Positions 1-8,255 of a DNA stretch of 64,000 nucleotides are shown here, in pieces (position 1 is the first letter of the stretch; every line of letters begins with the position of its first letter). Source of the DNA: Mycobacterium sp. Lineage in GTDB: Bacteria; Actinomycetota; Actinomycetes; Mycobacteriales; Mycobacteriaceae. Both the position numbers and the translations under genes were made by a program. Where the stretch lies: the NCBI RefSeq assembly GCF_004298145.1, contig NZ_SCRH01000072.1, forward strand, positions 16,857-80,856, in the 5' to 3' direction. The notes under the pieces are model-generated. The model saw only the letters and a list, made by a program, of their open reading frames with translations, ran no database searches and had not been told where the DNA came from.

Positions 1-626
1 GAGAACGCCACCTGCTCAAGGCCATCGAAAAGGCCACGCGGCAAACGCTCACCGAAATAGAGTTGCCGACCGTCGAGGACGTCAACGCGCAGCGGGTGGC
101 CAAATTCGCCGATTCCATCACCACCGCGCTCGGGGCTCCCGGCCTCGACCTGTTCCGCAAGCTGGTCCAGGACTACGAACGCGAGCACGACACCCCGATG
201 GCCGATATCGCCGCCGCGCTGGCCGTGCATTCACGCGACGGCGAAGAATTCTTGATGGTGCCCGAGCCTCCGCCCGAGCGGCGCGAGCGCCGTACCGAAC
301 GGCGCGATCGCCCCGAAAAGCCACGGTCTACACGGCCCTTCGCCACGTACCGCATCGCGGTGGGCAAGCGGCACAAGATCGGCCCGGGTGCAATCGTCGG
401 CGCCATCGCCAACGAGGGAGGGCTGCATCGCAGCGATTTCGGCCACATCGCCATCGGGCCGGATTTCTCGTTGGTGGAACTGCCGGCCAAGTTACCCAAG
501 TCGACCTTGAAAAGGCTTGAGCAAACCCGCATTTCGGGTGTGCTGATCAACCTTCAGCCGGACAGGTCCTCCGCCAAGGCCCGCGTCCGGGACGGCGGGA
601 AACCGCGCAGGAAACACGGCGGATGA
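1..626 (+). CDS. deaD: DEAD-box RNA helicase DeaD/CsdA, C-terminal part (5' end outside window)
   Basis: Cytoplasmic ATP-dependent RNA helicase acting in ribosome assembly and RNA turnover. Only about the last 207 codons are present; the reading frame is open from base 3 to the left edge, so the conserved helicase core lies outside the window. What is visible is a spacer rich in Arg and Glu (near residues 85-105 of the visible part) and then a compact DbpA-type RNA-binding domain, recognisable from the segment YRIAVGKRHKIGPGAIVG and its continuation to a basic tail ending RRKHGG. The stop overlaps the next start by four bases (ATGA), so the acyltransferase gene is probably translationally coupled. 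Matches Rv1253 by sequence type and position. Family assignment is firm; the start cannot be judged. Confidence 0.9.
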   Translation, partial: ERHLLKAIEKATRQTLTEIELPTVEDVNAQRVAKFADSITTALGAPGLDLFRKLVQDYEREHDTPMADIAAALAVHSRDGEEFLMVPEPPPERRERRTERRDRPEKPRSTRPFATYRIAVGKRHKIGPGAIVGAIANEGGLHRSDFGHIAIGPDFSLVELPAKLPKSTLKRLEQTRISGVLINLQPDRSSAKARVRDGGKPRRKHGG

Positions 627-1762
627 CCCTGTCCGAAGAACAGGACGCTCAGGGCGGGCTCGAACAGACCTCTCACGTGGACCGGGTCGCCTCGCTGACC
701 GGCGTCCGCGCCGTCGCCGCGCTGCTCGTGGTCGGCACCCACGCCGCCTACACCACCGGCAAGTACACGCACGGCTATTGGGGCCTGGTCGGTTCCCGGA
801 TGGAAATCGGGGTGCCGATCTTCTTCGTGCTCTCCGGCTACCTGTTGTTCCGGCCCTGGGTGAAGTCCGCCGCAACCGGCGGCCCGCCGCCGTCGCTGAG
901 TCGCTATGCGCGGCACCGGGTTCGGCGCATCATGCCCCCCTACCTCGTCACCGTGCTGTTCGCCTACGTGCTGTACCACTACCGCGAGGCGGGGCCAAAC
1001 CCCGGACACACATGGCTGGGCTTGGCGCGCAACCTGACACTGACCCAGATCTACTGCGACGGCTATCTGGGAAAGTATCTGCACCAGGGACTGACCCAGA
1101 TGTGGAGCCTGGCCGTGGAGGCCTCGTTCTACGTCCTCCTTCCGCTGCTGGCATACCTGCTGCTGGTCCTGATCTGCCGGCGGCAATGGCAACCGAAATT
1201 GGTGCTGGGCGCCCTGGCGGGATTGGCGTTGATCAGCCCGGCGTGGTTGGTTCTGGTGCACGCCGATCACTGGTTTCCCGACGGCGCGCGGCTCTGGCTG
1301 CCCACCTACCTGGCCTGGTTCCTCGGCGGCATGATGCTCACGGTGCTGCAGGAGATGGGTGTGCGCGGCTACGGATTTGTGGCCATCCCGCTGGCGACCA
1401 TCAGCTATTTCATCGTGTCCACTCCCATCGCCGGCGCACCCACCACGTCCCCGGCCACGCTGAGCGAAGCGTTGTTCAAAACCTGCTTCTATGCTGTGAT
1501 CGCTGCGCTGGCGGTGGCGCCGCTGGCACTGGGGGACCACGGATGGTATTCGCGGCTCTTGGCCAGCCGCCCGATGGTGTGGCTGGGGGAGATCTCCTAC
1601 GAGATCTTCCTGATCCACCTGATCACCATGGAATTCGCGATGGACTACGTCGTTGGCGCCCGCGTCTATACCGGCCCGATGCTGAACCTGTTCGTCGCGA
1701 CCCTGGCGTTGACGATCCCGTTGGCGTGGCTGCTGCACCGTTTCACCCGCGTGCGGGACTGA
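623..1762 (+). CDS. Membrane acyltransferase, acyltransferase-3 family
   Basis: Integral membrane O-acyltransferase that would transfer acetyl or other acyl groups to a cell-envelope or secreted substrate. The 379-residue protein has the normal length for the family (PF01757, OafA/YrhL type). After a short cytoplasmic leader it begins RVASLTGVRAVAALLVVGTH, which contains the conserved R..xAAL..VxxxH element with the catalytic-type His, followed by about ten hydrophobic helices including FFVLSGYLLFRPW and LGEISYEIFLIHL. It starts with an ATG overlapping the deaD stop (ATGA), so both are probably on one transcript. Equivalent to Rv1254 by position. The acyl donor and acceptor cannot be read from the sequence. 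Confidence 0.85.
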   Translation: MTLSEEQDAQGGLEQTSHVDRVASLTGVRAVAALLVVGTHAAYTTGKYTHGYWGLVGSRMEIGVPIFFVLSGYLLFRPWVKSAATGGPPPSLSRYARHRVRRIMPPYLVTVLFAYVLYHYREAGPNPGHTWLGLARNLTLTQIYCDGYLGKYLHQGLTQMWSLAVEASFYVLLPLLAYLLLVLICRRQWQPKLVLGALAGLALISPAWLVLVHADHWFPDGARLWLPTYLAWFLGGMMLTVLQEMGVRGYGFVAIPLATISYFIVSTPIAGAPTTSPATLSEALFKTCFYAVIAALAVAPLALGDHGWYSRLLASRPMVWLGEISYEIFLIHLITMEFAMDYVVGARVYTGPMLNLFVATLALTIPLAWLLHRFTRVRD

Positions 1763-1771
1763 GCCGGCGAG

Positions 1772-2359
1772 CTAGTCCCGCTGGCGGGCGGAAACCGGGG
1801 TCACGATCGGGACGACAAATTCCTCGATCATCGCCCGCTCGTCGGCTTCGTCGCGGCCGGGGTGCGTCAGCAGCGAGACGATCACCCGCACCGTCCAGCG
1901 AGCTCGGCGTTCGACGACGGCGGGATCGTCGGGCCCTAGTGAGTGCAGGAACGCCGCCGCCAGGGCCGCGATCACGTCGGACTGCCCGGCCAATTCGCCA
2001 CCCACCGGTGTGCGGGTCGTGGCAAACCAGGATGCCAGGGCCGGGCTCTCGCGAACCATCCCCAACGTGACCAGGATGCTCGCGATCAGCCGTTCGCACG
2101 GGTCCTCGATGTCGCCCGTGCGCGCGATGATCGCTCGGCCGAGCCGGTGGGTCTCGCGGTGCACATAGGCGGTTCGCAGCGCCTCGCGGTTCTCGAAGTA
2201 GCGGTACAGGGTCGCACGGGAACACCCTGCTGCCCTGGCGATTTCGTTCATGCCGATCGAATCCGAGTCGCGCTGCGTATAGAGCCGCTCGGCGGCGTCG
2301 AGTATCCGGTCGGCGGCCGCTTCGGTCCGGTGTGCGCCCAGCCAGTCGTTGCCCGGCAT
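1772..2359 (-). CDS. TetR-family transcriptional regulator next to cyp130
   Basis: DNA-binding repressor of the TetR/AcrR family, 195 residues. The N-terminal helix-turn-helix is clear: DRILDAAERLYTQR, then IARAAGCSRATLYRYFENRE, which is the typical recognition-helix region. The remainder is the helical ligand-binding and dimerisation domain. I chose the ATG whose A-T-G occupies 2357-2359 because the HTH begins about 14 residues later and because the codon shares one base with the cyp130 stop (TGATG); a longer frame upstream is only shadow of cyp130. The overlap means the regulator is translated from the cyp130 transcript and probably autoregulates that operon, with the P450 substrate as possible inducer (inference). 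Equivalent to Rv1255c. Confidence 0.85.
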   Translation of the reverse strand: MPGNDWLGAHRTEAAADRILDAAERLYTQRDSDSIGMNEIARAAGCSRATLYRYFENREALRTAYVHRETHRLGRAIIARTGDIEDPCERLIASILVTLGMVRESPALASWFATTRTPVGGELAGQSDVIAALAAAFLHSLGPDDPAVVERRARWTVRVIVSLLTHPGRDEADERAMIEEFVVPIVTPVSARQRD

Positions 2360-3600
2360 CAGGACCCCACTCGAATCGGCACCGACAGCGGCCGCCGCAC
2401 GTAGCTGCCGCCAGCCCAGACGACGCCCGACTCGTCCACCTCGAAGTCCGGGCATCGGGCCAGCAGTTCGGTCAGCGCAACCCGGGACTGCATCCGGGCC
2501 GCGGCCGCGCCGAGGCAGTGGTGTGCGCCGTGGCTGAACGTCAGGATGTTGCGCGGGCACCTCGTCACATCGAGTTGGCCGGCGTCCGAACCGTATTGGC
2601 GTTCGTCGCGATTGGCGGACGCGTAGAGCAACAGTGCCCTGCGCCCGGCGGGAATGGTGGTGTCGCAGATCGTCACGTCGCGCGTGGTCGTACGCGCCAA
2701 TCCCTGGACCGGTGAGGTCATCCGCAGCAACTCCTCGACCGCGGCGGCGATCAGGTCGGGGTTATCCACCAACAGCTTTCGCTGATTGGGTCGTTCGTGC
2801 AGCAGTGGCATCGAGCCGCCGAGCATGCCGGTGACGGTGTCGTTGCCGCCGGTGACCATCGTGAACGTGAACGCCAGGATCGACAGCGTACCGGCGACGT
2901 CACCGTCGGCCCCGACCCCGGCGGCCACCAGGTGGGAGATGGTGTCGTCCTCGGGCTCGGTGCGGCGTCGCTCGATCAGCCCGGTGAAGTACGCCATCAT
3001 CGACCCGACCGCATCGCCGACGGTCTCCAGCGCACCGGCCAAGCCGCCTTCGGCGGTATTGGCCGCGACGATCGCCTGGGTCCAGCCGTCGAATTGCACC
3101 CAGTCTTCTTCGGGCACACCAAGGTAATAGGCGACGACCATCGACGGCAGCGGCTTGAAAAGCTCGGTGACGATGTCGCCGCCACCGGCCGCGCGCAACC
3201 CCTCGATGCGCTCGACGACGAACTCCCGCACCTTGGGTTCGACCGCCTCGACCTGTCGCGGCGTGAAGCCGCGCGACACCAGCTTCCGAAACTGGGTGTG
3301 CACCGGCGGATCCTGCATCACAAACGGCGGATTGTCCTGCAGCCCGATCAGTTCCAGCTCGTTGTAGTTGACGGTCAAACCCTTTGCCGAGGAGAAGGTT
3401 TCGTGGTCGCGGGCCGCGGCCCACACGTCGGCATGCCGGGACAACACGTAGTAATCGTCGTCGGGGGATTTCGGGGGGACGACGTGGTGCACGGGATCGT
3501 GGTCGCGCAGCGCGCGGTACATCGGCCACGGGTTCGACCAGGTGGCGGCGGTCGCGAGCTGGAAGGCGACCGGCACGTTGTGAGACATAACAACAGACAT
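2359..3600 (-). CDS. cyp130: Cytochrome P450 CYP130
   Basis: Cytosolic haem-thiolate monooxygenase, 413 residues. The haem-binding loop FSHGAHHCLG carries the axial cysteine at about residue 362, the I-helix has TMVTGGNDTVTGML and the K-helix ExxR is EELLRMTS with its Glu, Leu and Arg. Sequence agreement with M. tuberculosis CYP130 (Rv1256c) as I remember it is near-complete along the whole length, including the MSH near the N-terminus, which supports this start. The M. tuberculosis enzyme binds azoles and aryl amines, but its natural substrate is uncertain. It is the first gene of a two-gene operon with the downstream TetR regulator. A good SigA-like promoter places the transcription start at or next to the ATG, so the message may be leaderless. 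Confidence 0.93.
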   Translation of the reverse strand: MSVVMSHNVPVAFQLATAATWSNPWPMYRALRDHDPVHHVVPPKSPDDDYYVLSRHADVWAAARDHETFSSAKGLTVNYNELELIGLQDNPPFVMQDPPVHTQFRKLVSRGFTPRQVEAVEPKVREFVVERIEGLRAAGGGDIVTELFKPLPSMVVAYYLGVPEEDWVQFDGWTQAIVAANTAEGGLAGALETVGDAVGSMMAYFTGLIERRRTEPEDDTISHLVAAGVGADGDVAGTLSILAFTFTMVTGGNDTVTGMLGGSMPLLHERPNQRKLLVDNPDLIAAAVEELLRMTSPVQGLARTTTRDVTICDTTIPAGRRALLLYASANRDERQYGSDAGQLDVTRCPRNILTFSHGAHHCLGAAAARMQSRVALTELLARCPDFEVDESGVVWAGGSYVRRPLSVPIRVGS

Positions 3601-3635
3601 GTCTTATTCGTACGACAGGATAGGTAATATGTCAA
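3595..3635 (-). promoter_or_regulatory. cyp130 promoter with palindrome over the start codon
   Basis: On the minus strand a perfect -35 TTGACA (3630-3635) is followed after exactly 17 bases by TACGAA (3607-3612) and then, six bases on, by the cyp130 ATG, which suggests a leaderless transcript. The perfect 10-bp palindrome AGACATGTCT at 3595-3604 overlaps the start codon and could be the operator of the TetR protein encoded downstream. The -35 and spacing are seen directly; promoter activity and operator function are inferred. Confidence 0.5.
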
Positions 3636-3652
3636 CCGCCGAGCGCCGCCGG

Positions 3653-3751
3653 GTGTGCGGCCAGCTTCACACTCGGAACCGAGTGTGCGGCCAGCTTCAC
3701 GCTCGACCAGCAGCTCCCCTCGACCAGCAGCTCCCCTCGACCAGCTCGCCT
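3653..3751. repeat. Two short direct-repeat families between cyp130 and the FAD oxidase gene
   Basis: GTGTGCGGCCAGCTTCAC occurs at 3653-3670 and again at 3683-3700 (30-base period). It is followed by a 17-base unit beginning CGACCAGCAGCTCC, present at 3704-3720 and 3721-3737, with shortened copies starting at 3738 and 3752. The repeats end against the 3' end of the FAD oxidase gene. No gene is seen in 3601-3768. The first unit could form part of a transcription terminator or a dispersed mycobacterial repeat; the second looks like replication slippage. Confidence 0.7.
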
Positions 3752-3768
3752 CGACCAGCGGCCGCAGC

Positions 3769-5136
3769 TCAGATGCCCGAGCCGGGGTTGAGGATGCCAA
3801 GCGGATCCAGCGCCCGCTTGATGCGCTGGTTCAGCTCCATCACGTCGGGCCCGAGATAACCGGCCAGCCAGGGCCGCTTCAACCGGCCGACGCCGTGCTC
3901 GCCGGTGATCGTGCCGCCGAGTCCGACGGCCAGGTCCATGATCTCGGCGAACGCCAGGTGGGCGCGTTCGGTCATGCCGGCATCGGCGGGGTCGTAGACG
4001 ATCAACGGGTGGGTGTTGCCGTCGCCGGCGTGGGCGATCACCGAGATCATCAGGTCGCGCTCGTCCGCGATGCGCGCGATCCCGGTGACCAGCCGGCCCA
4101 GCGCCGGCAGCGGCACCCCGACATCCTCGAGCAGTAACGAACCCTTGGCTTCGACGGCCGGGATGCAAACCCTCCGCGCGACGACGAACGCCTCGCCATC
4201 GTCGGGATCGTCGGTCGAAAATACTTCCGTCGCAGCGCTTTCCGCGAACACCTTGGCCATGATTTCGGCGTCTTCACTTCCGGCGCGGCCGCGCTCATCG
4301 GATCCGGCCACCAGCATCGCCGCCGCTCCGCGGTCCAGGTCCATGCGCAGGGTGTCCTCGACGGCGTTGATGGCCACCGAATCCATGAACTCCAGCATCG
4401 AGGGGCGAAGCCGCGCGGTGACCCCGAGTACCGCTTCGACGGCGTCCTGCACCGAGGAGAAGCTGGCCACCACGATGCTGGACGCGTTCTGCTTGGGCAC
4501 CAGCCGCAGCGTCACCTCCGTGATGATGCCCAGCGTGCCTTCGCTCCCGACAAAGAGCTTGGTCAGCGAAAGGCCCGCCACGTCCTTGAGTCGTGGGCCA
4601 CCCAGCCGGACCGCGGTGCCGTCGGCCAGCACCACCTGCATGCCCAGCACATAGTCGGTGGTGACGCCGTACTTCACGCAGCACAGCCCGCCGGCGTTGG
4701 TGGCGACATTGCCGCCGATGCTGCAGATTTCAAACGAGGACGGATCCGGGGGATACCACAGGCCGTGTTCGGCGGCGGCCTTCTTCACCTCGGCGTTGAA
4801 CAGCCCGGGCTGACATACCGCGGTCCGGGTGACCGGGTCGACGGCGATGTCGCGCATCTTCTCCGTCGACAGCACGATACCGTTGTCCAGCGCGGTCGCG
4901 CCGCCGGACAGGCCGCTGCCCGCGCCCCGGGTCACCACGGGCACTCGGTGCGCGGCGGCCCAGCGCAGCACCGTCTGCACCTCTTCGGTGCGCCGCGGCC
5001 GCACCACGGCCAGCGGTTTGCCGGCCGACGGGTCGAAAGCGCGGTCCTGGCGATAGCCCTCGGTTACGCCTGCGTCGGTGACGACCATCCCGTCGGGCAG
5101 GTCGGCAATCAGGCCGGCCAGGGCAGCAGAGCTCAC
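3769..5136 (-). CDS. FAD-linked oxidase, glycolate oxidase GlcD / D-lactate dehydrogenase type
   Basis: Flavoprotein that oxidises a 2-hydroxy acid such as glycolate or D-lactate, 455 residues, the usual length. The N-terminal FAD_binding_4 domain shows VVTRGAGSGLSGGATALDNG and CSIGGNVATNAGGLCCVKYG, both contacts for the FAD pyrophosphate. The C-terminal FAD-oxidase domain ends with HAGDGNTHPLIVYD, the metal/substrate His motif, and GEHGVGRLKRPWL. I chose the GTG at 5136 because it gives the length and N-terminus (SSAALAGLIADLP) of Rv1257c; a longer frame runs upstream over the promoter of the divergent udgB. In H37Rv the drug-efflux gene Rv1258c (Tap) lies next; here it is missing and udgB follows directly on the other strand. 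Confidence 0.9.
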   Translation of the reverse strand: MSSAALAGLIADLPDGMVVTDAGVTEGYRQDRAFDPSAGKPLAVVRPRRTEEVQTVLRWAAAHRVPVVTRGAGSGLSGGATALDNGIVLSTEKMRDIAVDPVTRTAVCQPGLFNAEVKKAAAEHGLWYPPDPSSFEICSIGGNVATNAGGLCCVKYGVTTDYVLGMQVVLADGTAVRLGGPRLKDVAGLSLTKLFVGSEGTLGIITEVTLRLVPKQNASSIVVASFSSVQDAVEAVLGVTARLRPSMLEFMDSVAINAVEDTLRMDLDRGAAAMLVAGSDERGRAGSEDAEIMAKVFAESAATEVFSTDDPDDGEAFVVARRVCIPAVEAKGSLLLEDVGVPLPALGRLVTGIARIADERDLMISVIAHAGDGNTHPLIVYDPADAGMTERAHLAFAEIMDLAVGLGGTITGEHGVGRLKRPWLAGYLGPDVMELNQRIKRALDPLGILNPGSGI

Positions 5137-5201
5137 GGCCCGATAGTAAGCCCGTGTCACGGCCCCGGACGGTGCCCGGGTCCGCATGACGTGGCGCCTG
5201 A

Positions 5202-6038
5202 ATGCAGGATGTTCATGTGCTCGACCACCCACGTACCGGCCAGCCGTTCGACTCTCCTGTTGGCGCGGGTACCGGATGGCCGGGTGATCCGGCCACACCG
5301 CAGACCGCGGTGGCGGCCGATGCCGCCCAGGTCGTCGCGTTCGCGGAACAGGCCACCTCGATACCCGAGCTCGATGCCCTGATCAGCGTGTGCCGGGCCT
5401 GCCCGAGGTTGGTCGACTGGCGCGAGGAGGTCGCCGTCGTCAAACGCCGGGCCTTCGCCGATCAACCGTATTGGGGCAGGCCGGTACCCAGCTGGGGATC
5501 GGCGCGGCCCCGGCTGTTGATCGTCGGGCTGGCACCCGCCGCGCACGGCGCCAACCGCACGGGCCGGATGTTCACCGGCGACCGCTCGGGCGACCAACTG
5601 TACGCGGCGCTGTTCCGGGCCGGTCTGGTGAACCAACCGACCAGCGTCGACGCCGCGGATGGGTTGGCTACCAAGCATATTCGCATCGTTGCGCCGGTGC
5701 GGTGTGCGCCTCCCGCCAACGCCCCGACCCCGGCCGAGCGTGACACCTGCTGGCCCTGGCTGCAGGCCGAATGGCGGCTGGTGTCCGACCACGTGCGCGC
5801 GGTCGTGGCCCTGGGCGGTTTCGGCTGGCAAATCGCGCTGCGGCTACCGGGCACCGCCGGTAGAGCAGCGGCGCGCAAGCCCCGGTTCGGCCACGGCGTC
5901 GTTGCCGACCTGGCGCCCGGTGTGCGGTTGCTCGGCTGTTACCACCCGAGCCAGCAAAACATGTTCACCGGTAGGTTGACACCAGCGATGCTCGATGACG
6001 TCTTCCGCAAAGCAAAGGAACTGGCAGGGATCAAGTGA
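5202..6038 (+). CDS. udgB: Uracil-DNA glycosylase family 5, UdgB
   Basis: Base-excision repair glycosylase that removes uracil, and in family 5 also hypoxanthine and other deaminated bases, from DNA. The 278-residue protein has the iron-sulfur ligands of families 4/5: VCRACPRL near residue 65 and later CAPP and CW within APVRCAPPANAPTPAERDTC. The catalytic motif-1 region reads LIVGLAPAAHGANRTGRMF, where the Ala-Pro-Ala in place of the family-4 GExPG marks family 5, and motif 2 is LLGCYHPSQQNMFTGR. Matches Rv1259 throughout. It starts at the ATG 65 bases from the divergent FAD oxidase start. Its stop overlaps the next gene start (GTGA), so the two are co-translated. Confidence 0.92.
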   Translation: MQDVHVLDHPRTGQPFDSPVGAGTGWPGDPATPQTAVAADAAQVVAFAEQATSIPELDALISVCRACPRLVDWREEVAVVKRRAFADQPYWGRPVPSWGSARPRLLIVGLAPAAHGANRTGRMFTGDRSGDQLYAALFRAGLVNQPTSVDAADGLATKHIRIVAPVRCAPPANAPTPAERDTCWPWLQAEWRLVSDHVRAVVALGGFGWQIALRLPGTAGRAAARKPRFGHGVVADLAPGVRLLGCYHPSQQNMFTGRLTPAMLDDVFRKAKELAGIK

Positions 6039-7162
6039 GCGAGGTTCTGGTATCCGGCGCCAGCGTGGCGGGTACGGCGACCGCGTTTTGGCTTGGGCGG
6101 CACGGCCATTCGGTGACCGTGGTGGAGCGCCATCGCGGGCCGCGGCCGGGCGGTCAGGCGATCGACGTGCGGGGTCCGGCGCTGACCGTGCTGGACCGCA
6201 TGGGGCTGCTGGGTGCCGCCCAGAAGCGCAAGACGCAAATCCGCGGCTCCTCGGTCGTCGACCGTGACGGTAACGAAGTGTCCCGGGACACCGAAGCTGC
6301 GCTCTCTGGGCCCTCTGGGGCCCCTATCGATAGCCCCGACATCGAGTTGCTGCGCGATGACTTGGTCGAATTGCTTTACGGTGCAAGTCAATGGACGGCC
6401 GACTACATCTTCGACGACACCATCACCGCGTTGGATGACGATGGTGCGGCCGTCCACGTCACCTTCGAGCGCGCCCCGCCGCGCGAATTCGATCTCGTCA
6501 TCGGCGCCGACGGATTGCACTCCAACGTACGGCGATTGGCGTTCGGGCCGGAAGAGGATTTCATCGAGCGGCTGGGCACGCATGCCGCAATCTTCACCGT
6601 GCCCAATTTCTTGGACCTGGACCACTGGCAGATGTGGCACTACGGGGACTACAGCATGGCGGGGGTCTACAGCGCGCGTAACAACGCCGGGGCCCGGGCC
6701 ATGTTGGGTTTCATGGAGACGGATCTGCGGATCGACTACCGCGACATCGAGGCCCAATTCGCCGAGCTGGAGCGGCGGATGGCCGGCGACGGATGGGTTC
6801 GCCCGCAACTGCTGGAGTACATGCGGACCGCGCCGGACTTCTACTTCGACGAAATGTCTCAGATCAAGATGGACCGCTGGTCGCGCGGCAGGGTGGCGTT
6901 GGTCGGTGACGCCGGGTATTGCTGCTCGCCCCTGTCGGGTCAGGGAACCAGCATCGCGCTGCTGGGCGCCTACATCCTGGCCGGCGAGCTCAAGTCTGAA
7001 GGCGACGATTACGAACGGGGATTCGCCAACTACCAGCACGAGTTCGGCGACTACGTCCAGCGCAACCAATGGCTGGTCGTGGACAACATTCCGGGCGGTG
7101 CGCCGATACCGCAAGAGGTGTTCGATCGCATCGTCGCCTCGATCGTCCTGAAGGACTACTGA
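6035..7162 (+). CDS. FAD-dependent monooxygenase (PHBH/aromatic hydroxylase type)
   Basis: Flavin monooxygenase-like oxidoreductase, 375 residues. The Rossmann GxGxxG at the N-terminus is written GASVAGTATAFWLGRHG, the second FAD motif is FDLVIGADGLHSNVRR (DG fingerprint, about residues 152-167), and the third is GRVALVGDAGYCCSPLSGQG (GD motif, about 287-306). This is the standard group A flavoprotein hydroxylase layout. The GTG start overlaps the udgB stop by four bases. Corresponds to Rv1260. Related enzymes hydroxylate aromatics or inactivate tetracyclines and rifamycins; substrate cannot be inferred. Confidence 0.88.
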   Translation: MSEVLVSGASVAGTATAFWLGRHGHSVTVVERHRGPRPGGQAIDVRGPALTVLDRMGLLGAAQKRKTQIRGSSVVDRDGNEVSRDTEAALSGPSGAPIDSPDIELLRDDLVELLYGASQWTADYIFDDTITALDDDGAAVHVTFERAPPREFDLVIGADGLHSNVRRLAFGPEEDFIERLGTHAAIFTVPNFLDLDHWQMWHYGDYSMAGVYSARNNAGARAMLGFMETDLRIDYRDIEAQFAELERRMAGDGWVRPQLLEYMRTAPDFYFDEMSQIKMDRWSRGRVALVGDAGYCCSPLSGQGTSIALLGAYILAGELKSEGDDYERGFANYQHEFGDYVQRNQWLVVDNIPGGAPIPQEVFDRIVASIVLKDY

Positions 7163-7216
7163 GCCGCATCGCGCCGGGTCGGGAACGTTTGCGGGCCCGC
7201 GCGCGTTGACGCCATC

Positions 7217-8248
7217 GTGCGTCTTTCCGTCCTTGATCTCATCCCGGTGCGCAGCGACCAGACGACCGGCGACGCGCTGGCGGCAACCGTGCAGCTGGCC
7301 CAGGCCGCGGATCGGCTGGGTTTTACCCGCTACTGGGTGGCCGAGCACCACAACATGCCCTCGGTCGGTGCCACCAGCCCGCCGGTGGTCATCGCTTATC
7401 TGGCCGCGCAGACCTCGCAACTACGGCTCGGCTCGGGTGGGGTGATGCTGCCCAACCACGCGCCGCTGGCGGTGGCCGAGCAGTTCGCGCTGCTGGAAGC
7501 CGCTGCTCCGGGCCGCATCGACCTCGGCATCGGCCGGGCACCGGGATCCGACCCGGTGACCTCATATGCCCTGCGCGGTGGGAATGACGGTCGGGACGTG
7601 GAGAACTTCCCCGAATATCTCGACGACGTGGCCGCGCTGATGAGCGCCCGCGGCGTGCGGGTTGCGTTGCGCTCGGGCGATTACACGCTCAAGGCCACTC
7701 CGGCCGCCACGACCGAACCGCGCCTGTGGCTACTGGGTTCGTCGATGTATTCGGCGCATTTGGCCGCCGCCAAGGGGTTGCCGTACGTGTTCGCACATCA
7801 CTTCTCCGGCAAGGGAACCGAAGAGGCGCTCGAGCTTTACCGCTCCCGATTCAAGCCCAGCGCCGTGGCCGCGGAGCCGCTGACGTTCTTGACGGTCAAC
7901 GCGACGGTGGCCGAAACCCGGGAGGAGGCAACGGCGTTGATGCTGCCCAACCTGCAGATGATGGCCAGGCTGCGGACCGGGCAGCCGCTCGGGCCGGTGC
8001 CGCTGGTCGAGGAGGCCGCGGTGGCCGAGTTGACGGGGCAGCAGCAGCGGATAGTCGAGAGCGGTCTGCAAGGCGCCGTTTTGGGTGCGCCGGCGGAGGC
8101 CGCCGAGCAGGTCCGGGCGCTTGCCGAACGGTTCGGCGTCGACGAGGTGATGGTGAACCCGGTGGCGTCGGCCCGCCGCGGCACGGACCCTGACGCCGCG
8201 CCGGCGCGCGTCGCGACGCTGGAGCTGCTGGCCAAAGAGCTGTTCTGA
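7217..8248 (+). CDS. LLM-class flavin-dependent oxidoreductase, YhbW-like
   Basis: Luciferase-like TIM-barrel monooxygenase, 343 residues, full length. Diagnostic segments are LSVLDLIPVRSDQTTGDAL at the N-terminus, RYWVAEHHNMPSVGATSPP, GSGGVMLPNHAPLAVAEQF and RIDLGIGRAPGSDP, all typical of the YhbW / alkanal monooxygenase-like group. It would use FMN or F420 to oxidise a small substrate. I do not recall a gene of this type at this place in H37Rv, so it appears to be an addition to, or a loss from, that order. The GTG start at 7217 sits 54 bases after the preceding stop. Substrate unknown. Confidence 0.85.
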   Translation: MRLSVLDLIPVRSDQTTGDALAATVQLAQAADRLGFTRYWVAEHHNMPSVGATSPPVVIAYLAAQTSQLRLGSGGVMLPNHAPLAVAEQFALLEAAAPGRIDLGIGRAPGSDPVTSYALRGGNDGRDVENFPEYLDDVAALMSARGVRVALRSGDYTLKATPAATTEPRLWLLGSSMYSAHLAAAKGLPYVFAHHFSGKGTEEALELYRSRFKPSAVAAEPLTFLTVNATVAETREEATALMLPNLQMMARLRTGQPLGPVPLVEEAAVAELTGQQQRIVESGLQGAVLGAPAEAAEQVRALAERFGVDEVMVNPVASARRGTDPDAAPARVATLELLAKELF

Positions 8249-8255
8249 CTCCCTG

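Noticed and set aside
554..1738. 394-codon frame antisense to the acyltransferase gene
   Set aside because: Composition is that of a GC-rich complement (HQRR-rich) and it covers a well-supported membrane protein gene.
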